Origin: Treponema sp.
Lineage (GTDB): Bacteria; Spirochaetota; Spirochaetia; Treponematales; Breznakiellaceae
Length of the DNA: 5,003 bases
Direction of reading: 5' to 3'
Assembly (NCBI GenBank): GCA_031275535.1
Contig: JAISOR010000016.1
Location: 1 to 5,003 of the forward strand
Shown: in pieces, positions 1-5,003 of the stretch
Position numbering within the stretch: position 1 is the first letter of the stretch
Layout of the letters: the number at the start of each line of letters is the position of its first letter
Program-made: the position numbers and the translations under genes
The notes under the pieces: generated by a model
Told to the model about the DNA's origin: nothing
The model's input: only the letters and a program-made list of their open reading frames with translations
Databases searched by the model: none

Positions 1-13
1 TAATCATGGCTTT

Positions 14-42
14 AGTATATCATGCGTTAATACTTTTGTAAA
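14..42 (-). promoter_or_regulatory. Strong leftward sigma-70-type promoter at the window edge
   Basis: On the minus strand the -35 box TTTACA (42-37) lies 17 bases from the -10 box TATACT (19-14), each 5 of 6 to consensus. A TG one base before the -10 box makes it an extended -10. Transcription would start near position 7 and run out of the window to the left, so a leftward gene probably begins just outside. A short dyad, AGTAT (14-18) and ATACT (30-34), overlaps the -10 and spacer and could be an operator, but five bases per arm is weak. The promoter lies downstream of the beta-glucosidase terminator, so the next gene appears to be a separate unit. Confidence 0.6.
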
Positions 43-91
43 GATTAGTAAACCAAAAACAAAGAATTCCTACAGTGAGCGGCTGAGTATT

Positions 92-114
92 AAAGATTCC
101 TCCATGAAATCTTT
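92..114. repeat. Small inverted repeat in the intergenic region
   Basis: The arms AAAGATT (92-98) and AATCTTT (108-114) are perfect 7-bp complements around a 9-base loop. The stem is AT-rich and has no T-tract on either side, so it is a poor terminator. On the minus strand the loop carries GGAGG, but no ATG, GTG or TTG follows at a usable distance, so I do not read it as a ribosome site. The sequence TAAAGATT also occurs at 39-46 and 182-189 in the same AT-rich gap. Its role is unknown. Confidence 0.35.
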
Positions 115-185
115 GTGTATGTCGGGAACAATCCCATACCCCATTTTACGCCCCAGAGGGCGAGGAATTACCCCCCCCCTATAAA

Positions 186-220
186 GATTAAAAAATTAAA
201 TCGGGGGAAAGTCTTCCCCC
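186..220 (-). terminator. Probable intrinsic terminator of the beta-glucosidase gene
   Basis: On the minus strand, 33 bases after the beta-glucosidase stop codon, the arms GGGGGAA (220-214) and TTCCCCC (209-203) form a 7-bp stem with a 4-base loop. After a GA step comes a T-rich tract, TTTAATTTTTT (200-190). Stem strength, position and orientation all fit a Rho-independent terminator for the leftward gene. The AA interruption in the T-tract makes it slightly imperfect. Confidence 0.65.
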
Positions 221-253
221 ATGCTTCAAAGCCTACGTTTTTCCGCTTTCCCC

Positions 254-2518
254 TTATTCCAAGGCCCTGTTTACCTTCTCCACTATGGCATCCACCTGTT
301 CTTCGCTCATGCCGAAGAAGCTCCGGGCTGAACGGAGGGGCATATCCTGGAGCATAGCCATCATCTGTTGGGGGCTTATGCCGGCGGCCCCCGCCTCGCC
401 CAGGGGGGCCGAAAATTTGGCCATCTCCGCCTCAAATACGGCCCGGGCCCGGGGATCGCCGAGGAAATCGCTGATCGCGGTATTGCTATCGGCCTTAAAG
501 GGCAGGGCCTGGGGCTCAAGCACCTGTACCGTATCCCGGAGTTGGATGTCCCGGGAGGACTTCCCGATGAGGATTTCATATTCCCCCCCGGCTATATGCC
601 AATCGGCAATATCGGTGTTGTAATACGCAAAGGCCCGGCCATCCAGGGTGAATTCCGCGGTTTTTGTTTCCCCCGCGGCCAGGGCGAGCTTTACAAAGCC
701 CTTTAATTCCTTTTCCGGCCGCTTGGGGGTCCCGGTCTTATCCCGCACATAGAGCTGGACAATCTCCTTTCCCGCCCGGCCGCCGGTATTGGTCACCTCA
801 AGCTTGACGCCCAAGGCCTCCCCCGCTTTAAGGGATTTTTTATCCAACCGGAGCTTGGCATAGGAAAAAGCGGTGTAGGAAAGGCCGTGTCCAAAGGGGT
901 AACGCACGGGCATTTGCTTCTTGTCATAGTACCGGTACCCCACGTAGATACCTTCCCCATAGCATACCCGGGTTTTAGTGCCCGGGAAATTGAGGTACGA
1001 GGGATTATCTTCCAGCTTAACCGGAAAGGTTTCCGCCAATTTACCCGAAGGATTGGCCTCCCCGTAGAGGAGGCGGACCGCCGCTTCCCCCACGCCCTGG
1101 CCGCCCAGGTACAAGTCCAGAATGGCCCCGGCCTCGTCCGCCCAGGGCATCTCCACCGGGGACCCCTTATGGAGGACCACCACGGTATTTTTCTGCACCC
1201 CGCAGACCGCCCGGATAAGTTCATCCTGGCAGCGGGGCAGCCGCATGTGGGTCCTGTCGTAGCCCTCGGACTCAAAGGAATCGGGGAGCCCCGCGAAGAT
1301 CACCGCCACATCGGCCTGGGCCGCTGCCTTGAGGGCCTCGGCAAAAAGGGCCTCGTCCCGCTCGTCCTGATCCGCCGGGAAGCCCCGGGCGTAGAGGGGC
1401 TCCCCGGCGCCGGGGATCTTTTTTACCGATGCCAGGGCGTTGGAAATTCGGAAGGGGTTGATATGGGAACTGCCGCCGCCCTGGAAACGGGGCTTTTCCG
1501 CAAATTCGCCGATAAAGGCGATCCGCTTTCCCTTTTGCAGGGGCAGGAGCGGCCCGTCGTTTTTCAACAGTACCGCCGACTCTTCTTCAATTTTGACCGC
1601 CACGGCGTGATGCTTTTCCCTGTCGAAGTCCCTTGCGATATGCGCATCGGCATATTGGAACACGATGTTCAGGATCCTCTCCACCGCGGTATCCAGGACC
1701 GCTTCGGGAAGGGAGCCGTCCTTTACGGCCCTGACAATTTGGGCGTTGGTGACCCCCCGGGACGAGGGCATCTCCAGGTCCAGGCCGGCCTTGAGGCCCT
1801 CCACCCGCCGGTTTACCGCCCCCCAGTCGGACATCACATAGCCCTTAAAGCCCCATTCGTCCCGGAGAATGCCGGTAAGGAGCCGGGGGTTTTCCGAAGA
1901 AAATACGCCGTTGATCTTGTTGTAGGAACACATGACCGTCCAGGGCTGGGCCGTTTTAACGGCAATTTCGAAGCCCGCCAGGTATATTTCCCGCAGGGTC
2001 TGCTCGTCCAGTTCCGAGGATATGACCATCCGGCGGTACTCCTGGTTATTGGCCGCAAAATGTTTGATGCTGGTCCCCACGTTTTTGCTCTGAACGCCGG
2101 CAATATACGCGGCGGCCAGTTCCCCCGCCAGGTAGGGATCTTCGGACAGGTACTCAAAATTCCTCCCGCAAAGGGGGCTGCGCTTAATATTGATCGCCGG
2201 TCCCAGGAGGACCGAAACTCCCTCGGCCTGACACTCCTCCCCCAGGGTCTCCCCCAGGATCTGCAGCAGGTCCCGGTCAAAGGAGGAGGCGGTGGCACAG
2301 GCGGCGGGGAAACAAACGGCCTTAATGCTATCCCTCATCCCTAAATGATCCACCGTACCTTCCTGTTTACGGAGCCCGTGGGGACCATCGGAAACCATTA
2401 CCGGTGGAATGCCCAGGCGTTCCACCCCCTGGAGATGCCAAAAATCCGTGCCGGAACACATTCCGGCCTTTTCTTCCAGGGTCATTTTGCCTACCAGATC
2501 TTTAATATTCCGCATCAT
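254..2518 (-). CDS. bglB: Family 3 glycoside hydrolase, cytoplasmic beta-glucosidase (BglB type)
   Basis: This 754-residue enzyme should release terminal beta-linked glucose from cellobiose and related beta-glucosides with retention of configuration. Seen in the sequence: an N-terminal barrel domain (about 1-290) with SDGPHGLR at 43-50, CGRNFEYLSEDP at 117-128, KH at 152-153 and the nucleophile motif SDW (Asp231). The second alpha/beta domain (about 310-545) carries GGGSSHINP at 347-355 and SEGYDR at 417-422, whose Glu418 is the likely acid/base. It is followed by PFGHGLSY (541-548), a fibronectin-III-like domain (about 565-660) and a helical tail to 754. No PA14 insert and no signal peptide are seen, so it probably acts on imported sugars. 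From memory, length, motifs and the tail match Clostridium thermocellum BglB (about 755 residues). Two adjacent ATGs compete as the start (2518 and 2515). The reading frame is intact. Exact substrate preference (gluco-, xylo- or other beta-glycoside) cannot be told from sequence. Confidence 0.95.
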   Translation of the reverse strand: MMRNIKDLVGKMTLEEKAGMCSGTDFWHLQGVERLGIPPVMVSDGPHGLRKQEGTVDHLGMRDSIKAVCFPAACATASSFDRDLLQILGETLGEECQAEGVSVLLGPAINIKRSPLCGRNFEYLSEDPYLAGELAAAYIAGVQSKNVGTSIKHFAANNQEYRRMVISSELDEQTLREIYLAGFEIAVKTAQPWTVMCSYNKINGVFSSENPRLLTGILRDEWGFKGYVMSDWGAVNRRVEGLKAGLDLEMPSSRGVTNAQIVRAVKDGSLPEAVLDTAVERILNIVFQYADAHIARDFDREKHHAVAVKIEEESAVLLKNDGPLLPLQKGKRIAFIGEFAEKPRFQGGGSSHINPFRISNALASVKKIPGAGEPLYARGFPADQDERDEALFAEALKAAAQADVAVIFAGLPDSFESEGYDRTHMRLPRCQDELIRAVCGVQKNTVVVLHKGSPVEMPWADEAGAILDLYLGGQGVGEAAVRLLYGEANPSGKLAETFPVKLEDNPSYLNFPGTKTRVCYGEGIYVGYRYYDKKQMPVRYPFGHGLSYTAFSYAKLRLDKKSLKAGEALGVKLEVTNTGGRAGKEIVQLYVRDKTGTPKRPEKELKGFVKLALAAGETKTAEFTLDGRAFAYYNTDIADWHIAGGEYEILIGKSSRDIQLRDTVQVLEPQALPFKADSNTAISDFLGDPRARAVFEAEMAKFSAPLGEAGAAGISPQQMMAMLQDMPLRSARSFFGMSEEQVDAIVEKVNRALE

Positions 2519-2522
2519 AGTA

Positions 2523-2529
2523 TCCTCCC
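2523..2529 (-). promoter_or_regulatory. Ribosome binding site of the beta-glucosidase gene
   Basis: On the minus strand GGGAGGA (2529-2523) is an excellent Shine-Dalgarno sequence. Its GGAGG core ends 5 bases before the first ATG (2518) and 8 bases before the second ATG (2515). The spacing favours the second ATG, which would remove one methionine. The difference is a single residue, so I keep the longer coordinates. Confidence 0.8.
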
Positions 2530-2542
2530 AGGTCTCTATAAA

Positions 2543-2571
2543 ATAGTATGCCGATCTCTTAGAATGTTCAA
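2543..2571 (-). promoter_or_regulatory. Promoter of the beta-glucosidase gene
   Basis: On the minus strand TTGAAC (2571-2566) and TACTAT (2548-2543) are separated by exactly 17 bases. Each is 4 of 6 to the sigma-70 consensus, and the -10 keeps the important first, second and last bases. Start of transcription would be near 2536, giving a leader of about 18 bases that contains the ribosome binding site. I see no clear catabolite-control or other operator palindrome beside it. Confidence 0.55.
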
Positions 2572-2582
2572 AAAATACCTTA

Positions 2583-2619
2583 TTTACTCATTGACAACAA
2601 GCCATAAAATACGCATTGT
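2583..2619 (+). promoter_or_regulatory. Candidate promoter of the potABC operon
   Basis: Two overlapping readings are possible. TTTACT (2583-2588) with TAAAAT (2605-2610) has 16-base spacing and scores 4 and 5 of 6. A perfect -35 box TTGACA (2591-2596) would pair at 17 bases only with the poor -10 CATTGT (2614-2619). I prefer the first because its -10 is much better and it leaves about 26 bases of leader. The -35 regions of this promoter and the divergent beta-glucosidase promoter lie within about 12-20 bases of each other. Confidence 0.45.
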
Positions 2620-2626
2620 ACCTTTT

Positions 2627-2642
2627 AGGGAGTTAAAGAGGA
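2627..2642 (+). promoter_or_regulatory. Ribosome binding region of potA; start choice unclear
   Basis: Two purine-rich stretches precede potA: AGGGAG (2627-2632), 10 bases before the TTG at 2643, and AGAGGA (2637-2642), which abuts that TTG and lies 15 bases before the in-frame GTG at 2658. A further GGGAG (2649-2653) lies 4 bases before that GTG. No spacing is ideal, so either TTG 2643 or GTG 2658 may be the true start. An in-frame TAA at 2634-2636 rules out a start further upstream. Confidence 0.5.
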
Positions 2643-3773
2643 TTGAACGGGAGTGATGTGGTCATCGGGGAGGTCTCTAAATCCTTTGGTGATATTAAAG
2701 TATTAAATGATATACGCCTGGAAATACACAGGGGGGAATTTTTTTCCCTCCTGGGGCCCTCGGGGTGTGGAAAAACGACCCTTTTGCGTATTATCGCTGG
2801 TTTTGAGACCCCCGATACGGGGATAGTTACCTTTGACGGCGCCGATGTGCTGCCCCTGCCCCCTAACCGCAGACAGGCAAACACGGTTTTTCAGAATTAC
2901 GCCCTTTTTCCCCACCTTTCGGTGTTTGAAAATGTCGCCTTTCCCCTGCGGATACGGAGGGAATCGAAAAGCAAGATTACTGCCACCGTTAAGGACTACC
3001 TTAAACTGGTCCAACTCGAGGCCCACGCCCTTAAAAAACCGAACCAGCTTTCCGGGGGCCAGAAGCAGCGGGTCGCCATTGCCCGGGCGCTCATCAATTC
3101 CCCCAAGGTCCTGTTACTGGACGAGCCCCTTTCCGCCCTGGACGCCAAGCTGCGCCAGCGGATGCTCATCGAACTGGACCAGATCCACGACAAAATAGGC
3201 ATTACCTTTATATACGTGACCCATGATCAGCAGGAGGCCCTTTCGGTTTCCGACCGTATCGCGGTGATGAACCAGGGGAACGTACTCCAGGTGGGGACCC
3301 CCCATGAAATTTACGAAAGCCCCGGCACGGATTTTGTGGCCCAGTTCATCGGAGAAACGAACCTCTTCGACGCGGTGGTAGCCTCGGTGGAAAAACTGGA
3401 CAAGCCGGTTCTTGAATTTATGACGGAATTGGACATCCCCGAGCTGGGGAGGATCAAGGTTACCACCGTGGACGAGGTAAAGCCGGGGCAGCGGGTAAGT
3501 TTTACCATCCGGCCGGAGAAGATCCTTATTTCCAAGGAAAAACCCGCCACCAAGCGGGATGATATCAACCTCTTCCAGGGCGCCGTGGACGAACCCATTT
3601 ATTCGGGATTCCAGACCAAATTCTATGTAAAGCTCCAGGACAAGGTGCTTATCCGGATAATCAAGCAGCACGCCAAATACTCCGACGAGGGCCCGGATAT
3701 TGTATGGAAAGATTCGGTATATCTTTCCTGGAGCGCCAACGACGGCTATATCGTGGGAGTTAGGGAATCGTGA
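2643..3773 (+). CDS. potA: Spermidine/putrescine ABC transporter ATP-binding protein PotA
   Basis: This is the ATPase that would power polyamine uptake through PotB and PotC at the inner face of the cytoplasmic membrane. All nucleotide-binding motifs are intact: Walker A GPSGCGKT (38-45), Q-loop Gln84 within VFQNYALFPHL, signature LSGGQ (136-140), Walker B VLLLDEP (156-162), D-loop SALD (164-167) and switch His194. FIGETN (235-240), typical of PotA, is followed by a regulatory TOBE-like domain (about 284-372). The length of 376 residues matches E. coli PotA (378). The start is TTG 2643 as listed; GTG 2658 would remove five residues and still leave a normal N-terminus. The gene overlaps potB by 4 bases. 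The ATPase alone could belong to a related polyamine, opine or phosphonate importer, but the permeases that follow support the polyamine assignment. Confidence 0.93.
   Translation: MNGSDVVIGEVSKSFGDIKVLNDIRLEIHRGEFFSLLGPSGCGKTTLLRIIAGFETPDTGIVTFDGADVLPLPPNRRQANTVFQNYALFPHLSVFENVAFPLRIRRESKSKITATVKDYLKLVQLEAHALKKPNQLSGGQKQRVAIARALINSPKVLLLDEPLSALDAKLRQRMLIELDQIHDKIGITFIYVTHDQQEALSVSDRIAVMNQGNVLQVGTPHEIYESPGTDFVAQFIGETNLFDAVVASVEKLDKPVLEFMTELDIPELGRIKVTTVDEVKPGQRVSFTIRPEKILISKEKPATKRDDINLFQGAVDEPIYSGFQTKFYVKLQDKVLIRIIKQHAKYSDEGPDIVWKDSVYLSWSANDGYIVGVRES
3755..3773 (+). promoter_or_regulatory. Translational coupling site potA-potB
   Basis: The potB GTG (3770-3772) overlaps the potA stop TGA (3771-3773) as GTGA. 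GGGAG at 3755-3759 lies 10 bases before the GTG, and AGGGA at 3762-3766 only 3 bases before it. Both ribosome-binding candidates sit inside potA codons, so potB translation is probably coupled to termination of potA. Confidence 0.6.
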
Positions 3774-4726
3774 GCCCCGGCGCCGGCCTTAAGCGGCCTC
3801 CCAGGCTTAATAAGCGGAATTACGGCCCCCTCTATTCAGGGGCCATGGCCGCCTGGTTTACCGTTTTTTTCCTTGCCCCCCTTATTATTATTGTGATATA
3901 CAGCTTCCTTAAAAAAGGGCTCTACGGGGGGGTAGAGCCGGTGTTTTCCCTGGATGCCTACAGGAGCCTGGGGAACCCCAGTTTTATGCTTATCACCATC
4001 CGCACCCTCCTTAGCTCGGTGGCGGCCACGGCGCTGACCATCCTCATCGCCCTGCCCTGCGGATACTATATGGCCAAGAGCAGGAACCAGACCATCCTGC
4101 TGCTCCTTATCATCATCCCCTTTTGGACTAATTTCCTGATCCGGGTATTCGCCTGGATGAACATTCTGGGAAACAACGGGTTCCTCAACGAATTCCTGCT
4201 GCGGCTGGGTTTAATCCGGGAAAGCGTCCAGTTCCTGTATAACCAAAAGATGGTGATCCTGGTGCTGGTCTATATGTACCTGCCCTATGCCATCCTGCCC
4301 CTCTACGCCACCATCGATAAATTTGATTTTTCCCTTTTGGAAGCCGCCCGGGATCTGGGGGCCACCAAACCCCAGTCCATGGTAAAGGTGCTGCTCCCCA
4401 ACATACGGAGCGGCATGTATACCGCGGTGCTTTTTACGTTTATTCCCATATTCGGGGCCTACGCGGTCCCCCTGCTGATAGGGGGCAAGGAGTCCTACAT
4501 GCTGGGGAACGTCATCGCCGATCAGCTTACCAAATCCCGGAACTGGCCCCTGGCTTCGGCCATATCCCTGGTCCTGACCCTGGTTACCACCGCCGGGGTA
4601 CTCCTGATGATGGGCCTGCAGAAACGGGACGCCGCCCGCCTGCAAGACCCTTCACGCCCCCGGCGGAACGGCGGCGGCGGAACGGCGGCGGCGGAACAGC
4701 CGGGGAATGGAGGGGCAAATCCGTGA
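3770..4726 (+). CDS. potB: Spermidine/putrescine ABC transporter permease PotB
   Basis: This is one of two inner-membrane channel subunits of the polyamine importer, expected to pair with PotC and dock on PotA. Six membrane segments are visible at about 26-46, 73-96, 107-130, 160-181, 216-237 and 260-283. IPFWTNFLIRVFAWM (115-129) is typical of PotB. The EAA loop that contacts the ATPase starts with EAARDLGA (191-198) and ends in LLP (208-210). The protein is longer than E. coli PotB (about 275 residues) because of a hydrophilic N-terminus and a tail at 286-318, first rich in Arg and then in Gly/Ala, which is encoded partly by a 14-base tandem repeat. GTG 3770 is chosen for the 4-base overlap with potA. 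An in-frame ATG at 3845 (Met26) would start right at the first membrane segment and is a fair alternative. Confidence 0.92.
   Translation: MSPGAGLKRPPRLNKRNYGPLYSGAMAAWFTVFFLAPLIIIVIYSFLKKGLYGGVEPVFSLDAYRSLGNPSFMLITIRTLLSSVAATALTILIALPCGYYMAKSRNQTILLLLIIIPFWTNFLIRVFAWMNILGNNGFLNEFLLRLGLIRESVQFLYNQKMVILVLVYMYLPYAILPLYATIDKFDFSLLEAARDLGATKPQSMVKVLLPNIRSGMYTAVLFTFIPIFGAYAVPLLIGGKESYMLGNVIADQLTKSRNWPLASAISLVLTLVTTAGVLLMMGLQKRDAARLQDPSRPRRNGGGGTAAAEQPGNGGANP
3911..3939 (-). other. Perfect hairpin inside potB with antisense terminator geometry
   Basis: GGCTCTAC (3918-3925) and GTAGAGCC (3932-3939) are perfect 8-bp inverted arms around a G6 loop (3926-3931). A6 (3911-3916) stands one base upstream of the stem. 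Read on the minus strand this is a GC-containing hairpin followed by C and T6, the shape of an intrinsic terminator for antisense transcription. Read on the plus strand it is a stem-loop within potB codons 50-57. The A6 is not in the frame needed for a standard -1 slippery heptamer, because the base before AAA AAA is T. A functional role is not shown. Confidence 0.4.
4667..4697 (+). repeat. 14-base tandem repeat in the potB tail
   Basis: The unit AACGGCGGCGGCGG occurs twice in perfect tandem (4667-4680 and 4681-4694), followed by a three-base start of a third copy. The preceding 14 bases match in about ten positions. Since 14 is not divisible by three, the two copies are read in different frames, as NGGGG (300-304) and TAAAE (305-309). 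It lies in the non-membrane tail of PotB just before the potC ribosome binding site. Confidence 0.75.
4709..4715 (+). promoter_or_regulatory. Ribosome binding site of potC
   Basis: GGAGGGG lies 7 bases before the GTG at 4723; its GGAGG core is 9 bases away. This fixes the potC start at the GTG that overlaps the potB stop codon as GTGA. It is the best placed Shine-Dalgarno sequence in the operon. Confidence 0.75.
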
Positions 4727-5003
4727 AGCTGAATATCAAGGCGGTCATTACCTCCCTGCGCTCAGGGGCGCCGCTGGGGGAATCGGCCCGCCACGCCCGG
4801 CGGGCATACCGGAAACAGTTTTCCTTTTCCCAGACCGTGTTTATCGCCACCATCGTGTTTCTCTTCCTGCCCCTCTTTGTGCTGATCCTCTACTCCTTTA
4901 ATTCTTCCAAGGGCATGAACTGGACGGGCTTTTCTTTCCGCTGGTATGAACAGCTCTTTCTCCATTCCCGGGACCTCTGGCGGGCCTTCCGGAACAGCGC
5001 CTT
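4723..5003 (+). CDS. potC: Spermidine/putrescine ABC transporter permease PotC (partial, 3' end outside)
   Basis: This is the second membrane subunit of the polyamine importer. Ninety-three complete codons are present, and the frame is open at the window end. After a basic cytoplasmic leader of about 36 residues comes the first membrane segment (about 37-58), ending in LPLFVLILYSFNSS (49-62). Then come a GMNWTGFSFRWYEQLF stretch (64-79) and RNSA (90-93). From memory, this closely follows the E. coli PotC pattern of a first helix, NSFNSS, NWQGF and KWY. The leader is some 20 residues longer than in E. coli PotC. The start is GTG 4723, chosen for its good ribosome binding site and its 4-base overlap with potB. 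The remaining helices and the EAA loop must lie beyond the window, with potD expected after them. Confidence 0.9.
   Translation, partial: MKLNIKAVITSLRSGAPLGESARHARRAYRKQFSFSQTVFIATIVFLFLPLFVLILYSFNSSKGMNWTGFSFRWYEQLFLHSRDLWRAFRNSA

Noticed and set aside
99..107. GGAGG on the minus strand as a ribosome site for a leftward gene
   Set aside because: No start codon follows within a usable distance, and the good leftward promoter lies downstream of it.
149..162. Inverted repeat CGCCC/GGGCG as a second terminator
   Set aside because: Only 5 bp of stem with no T-tract on either strand.
115..357. Plus-strand 80-codon frame at the left
   Set aside because: It is proline- and arginine-rich, runs through the terminator hairpin and the C9 run, and ends inside the antisense of the GH3 gene; no ribosome site or family resemblance.
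887..2344. Long plus-strand open frame of 485 codons opposite the beta-glucosidase gene
   Set aside because: It mirrors a conserved GH3 coding sequence on the other strand, shows no recognisable domain, and such long antisense frames are common in GC-rich genes.
2345..2656. Plus-strand 103-codon frame across the divergent region
   Set aside because: It covers the antisense of the conserved GH3 N-terminus, passes through both promoters and overlaps the potA start; not plausible as a gene.
3114..3671. Minus-strand 185-codon frame opposite potA
   Set aside because: Antisense shadow of the conserved PotA sequence with no domain of its own.
3911..3939. Programmed -1 frameshift signal (A6 followed by a stem-loop) in potB
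   Set aside because: The zero-frame codons are AAA AAA preceded by T, so the standard slippery heptamer is not in frame, and the stem starts only one base later, too close for the usual spacer.
1..5003. CRISPR array, tRNA, rRNA, insertion sequence or defence system
   Set aside because: No spaced repeats, clover-leaf sequence, transposase frame or terminal inverted repeats are seen; all long stretches are explained by GH3 and pot genes.

Overview
The window holds two divergently arranged units. A complete family 3 glycoside hydrolase (a bglB-type beta-glucosidase) reads leftward (254-2518). The start of a polyamine ABC transporter operon, potA-potB-potC, reads rightward from 2643, with potC cut off by the window end. 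Coding DNA is GC-rich with many runs of C and G, while the intergenic DNA is AT-rich. This base style, together with a cytoplasmic clostridial-type beta-glucosidase, would fit a gut-associated anaerobe. My best guess is a spirochaete of the Treponema type from an insect gut, but this is inference from composition and gene style, and no taxonomic marker is present.

Layout. Positions 1-253 contain no gene I can support. They hold a very good leftward sigma-70-type promoter at the edge (14-42), a small inverted repeat (92-114), a C9 run (171-179) and the probable intrinsic terminator of the beta-glucosidase gene (hairpin 203-220). Positions 254-2518 are the beta-glucosidase gene. Positions 2519-2642 form a 124-base divergent intergenic region with recognisable promoters in both directions. 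Positions 2643-5003 are potA, potB and the first 93 codons of potC. These are joined by two 4-base GTGA overlaps and use only non-ATG start codons (TTG or GTG, GTG, GTG).

How the genes work together. PotA (ATPase) with PotB and PotC (the two membrane permeases) would form the import machine for spermidine/putrescine. The substrate-binding protein PotD is not in the window and would be expected downstream. The beta-glucosidase has no signal peptide and probably cleaves imported cellobiose or other beta-glucosides in the cytoplasm. There is no obvious functional link between the two units beyond their shared upstream region.

I do not see an undescribed biological system. The most interesting local structure is a 14-base tandem repeat at the end of potB. 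Its unit length is not a multiple of three, and loss of one unit would join potB and potC into a single reading frame. A second is a perfect 8-bp hairpin with a T6 tract on the opposite strand, inside potB.
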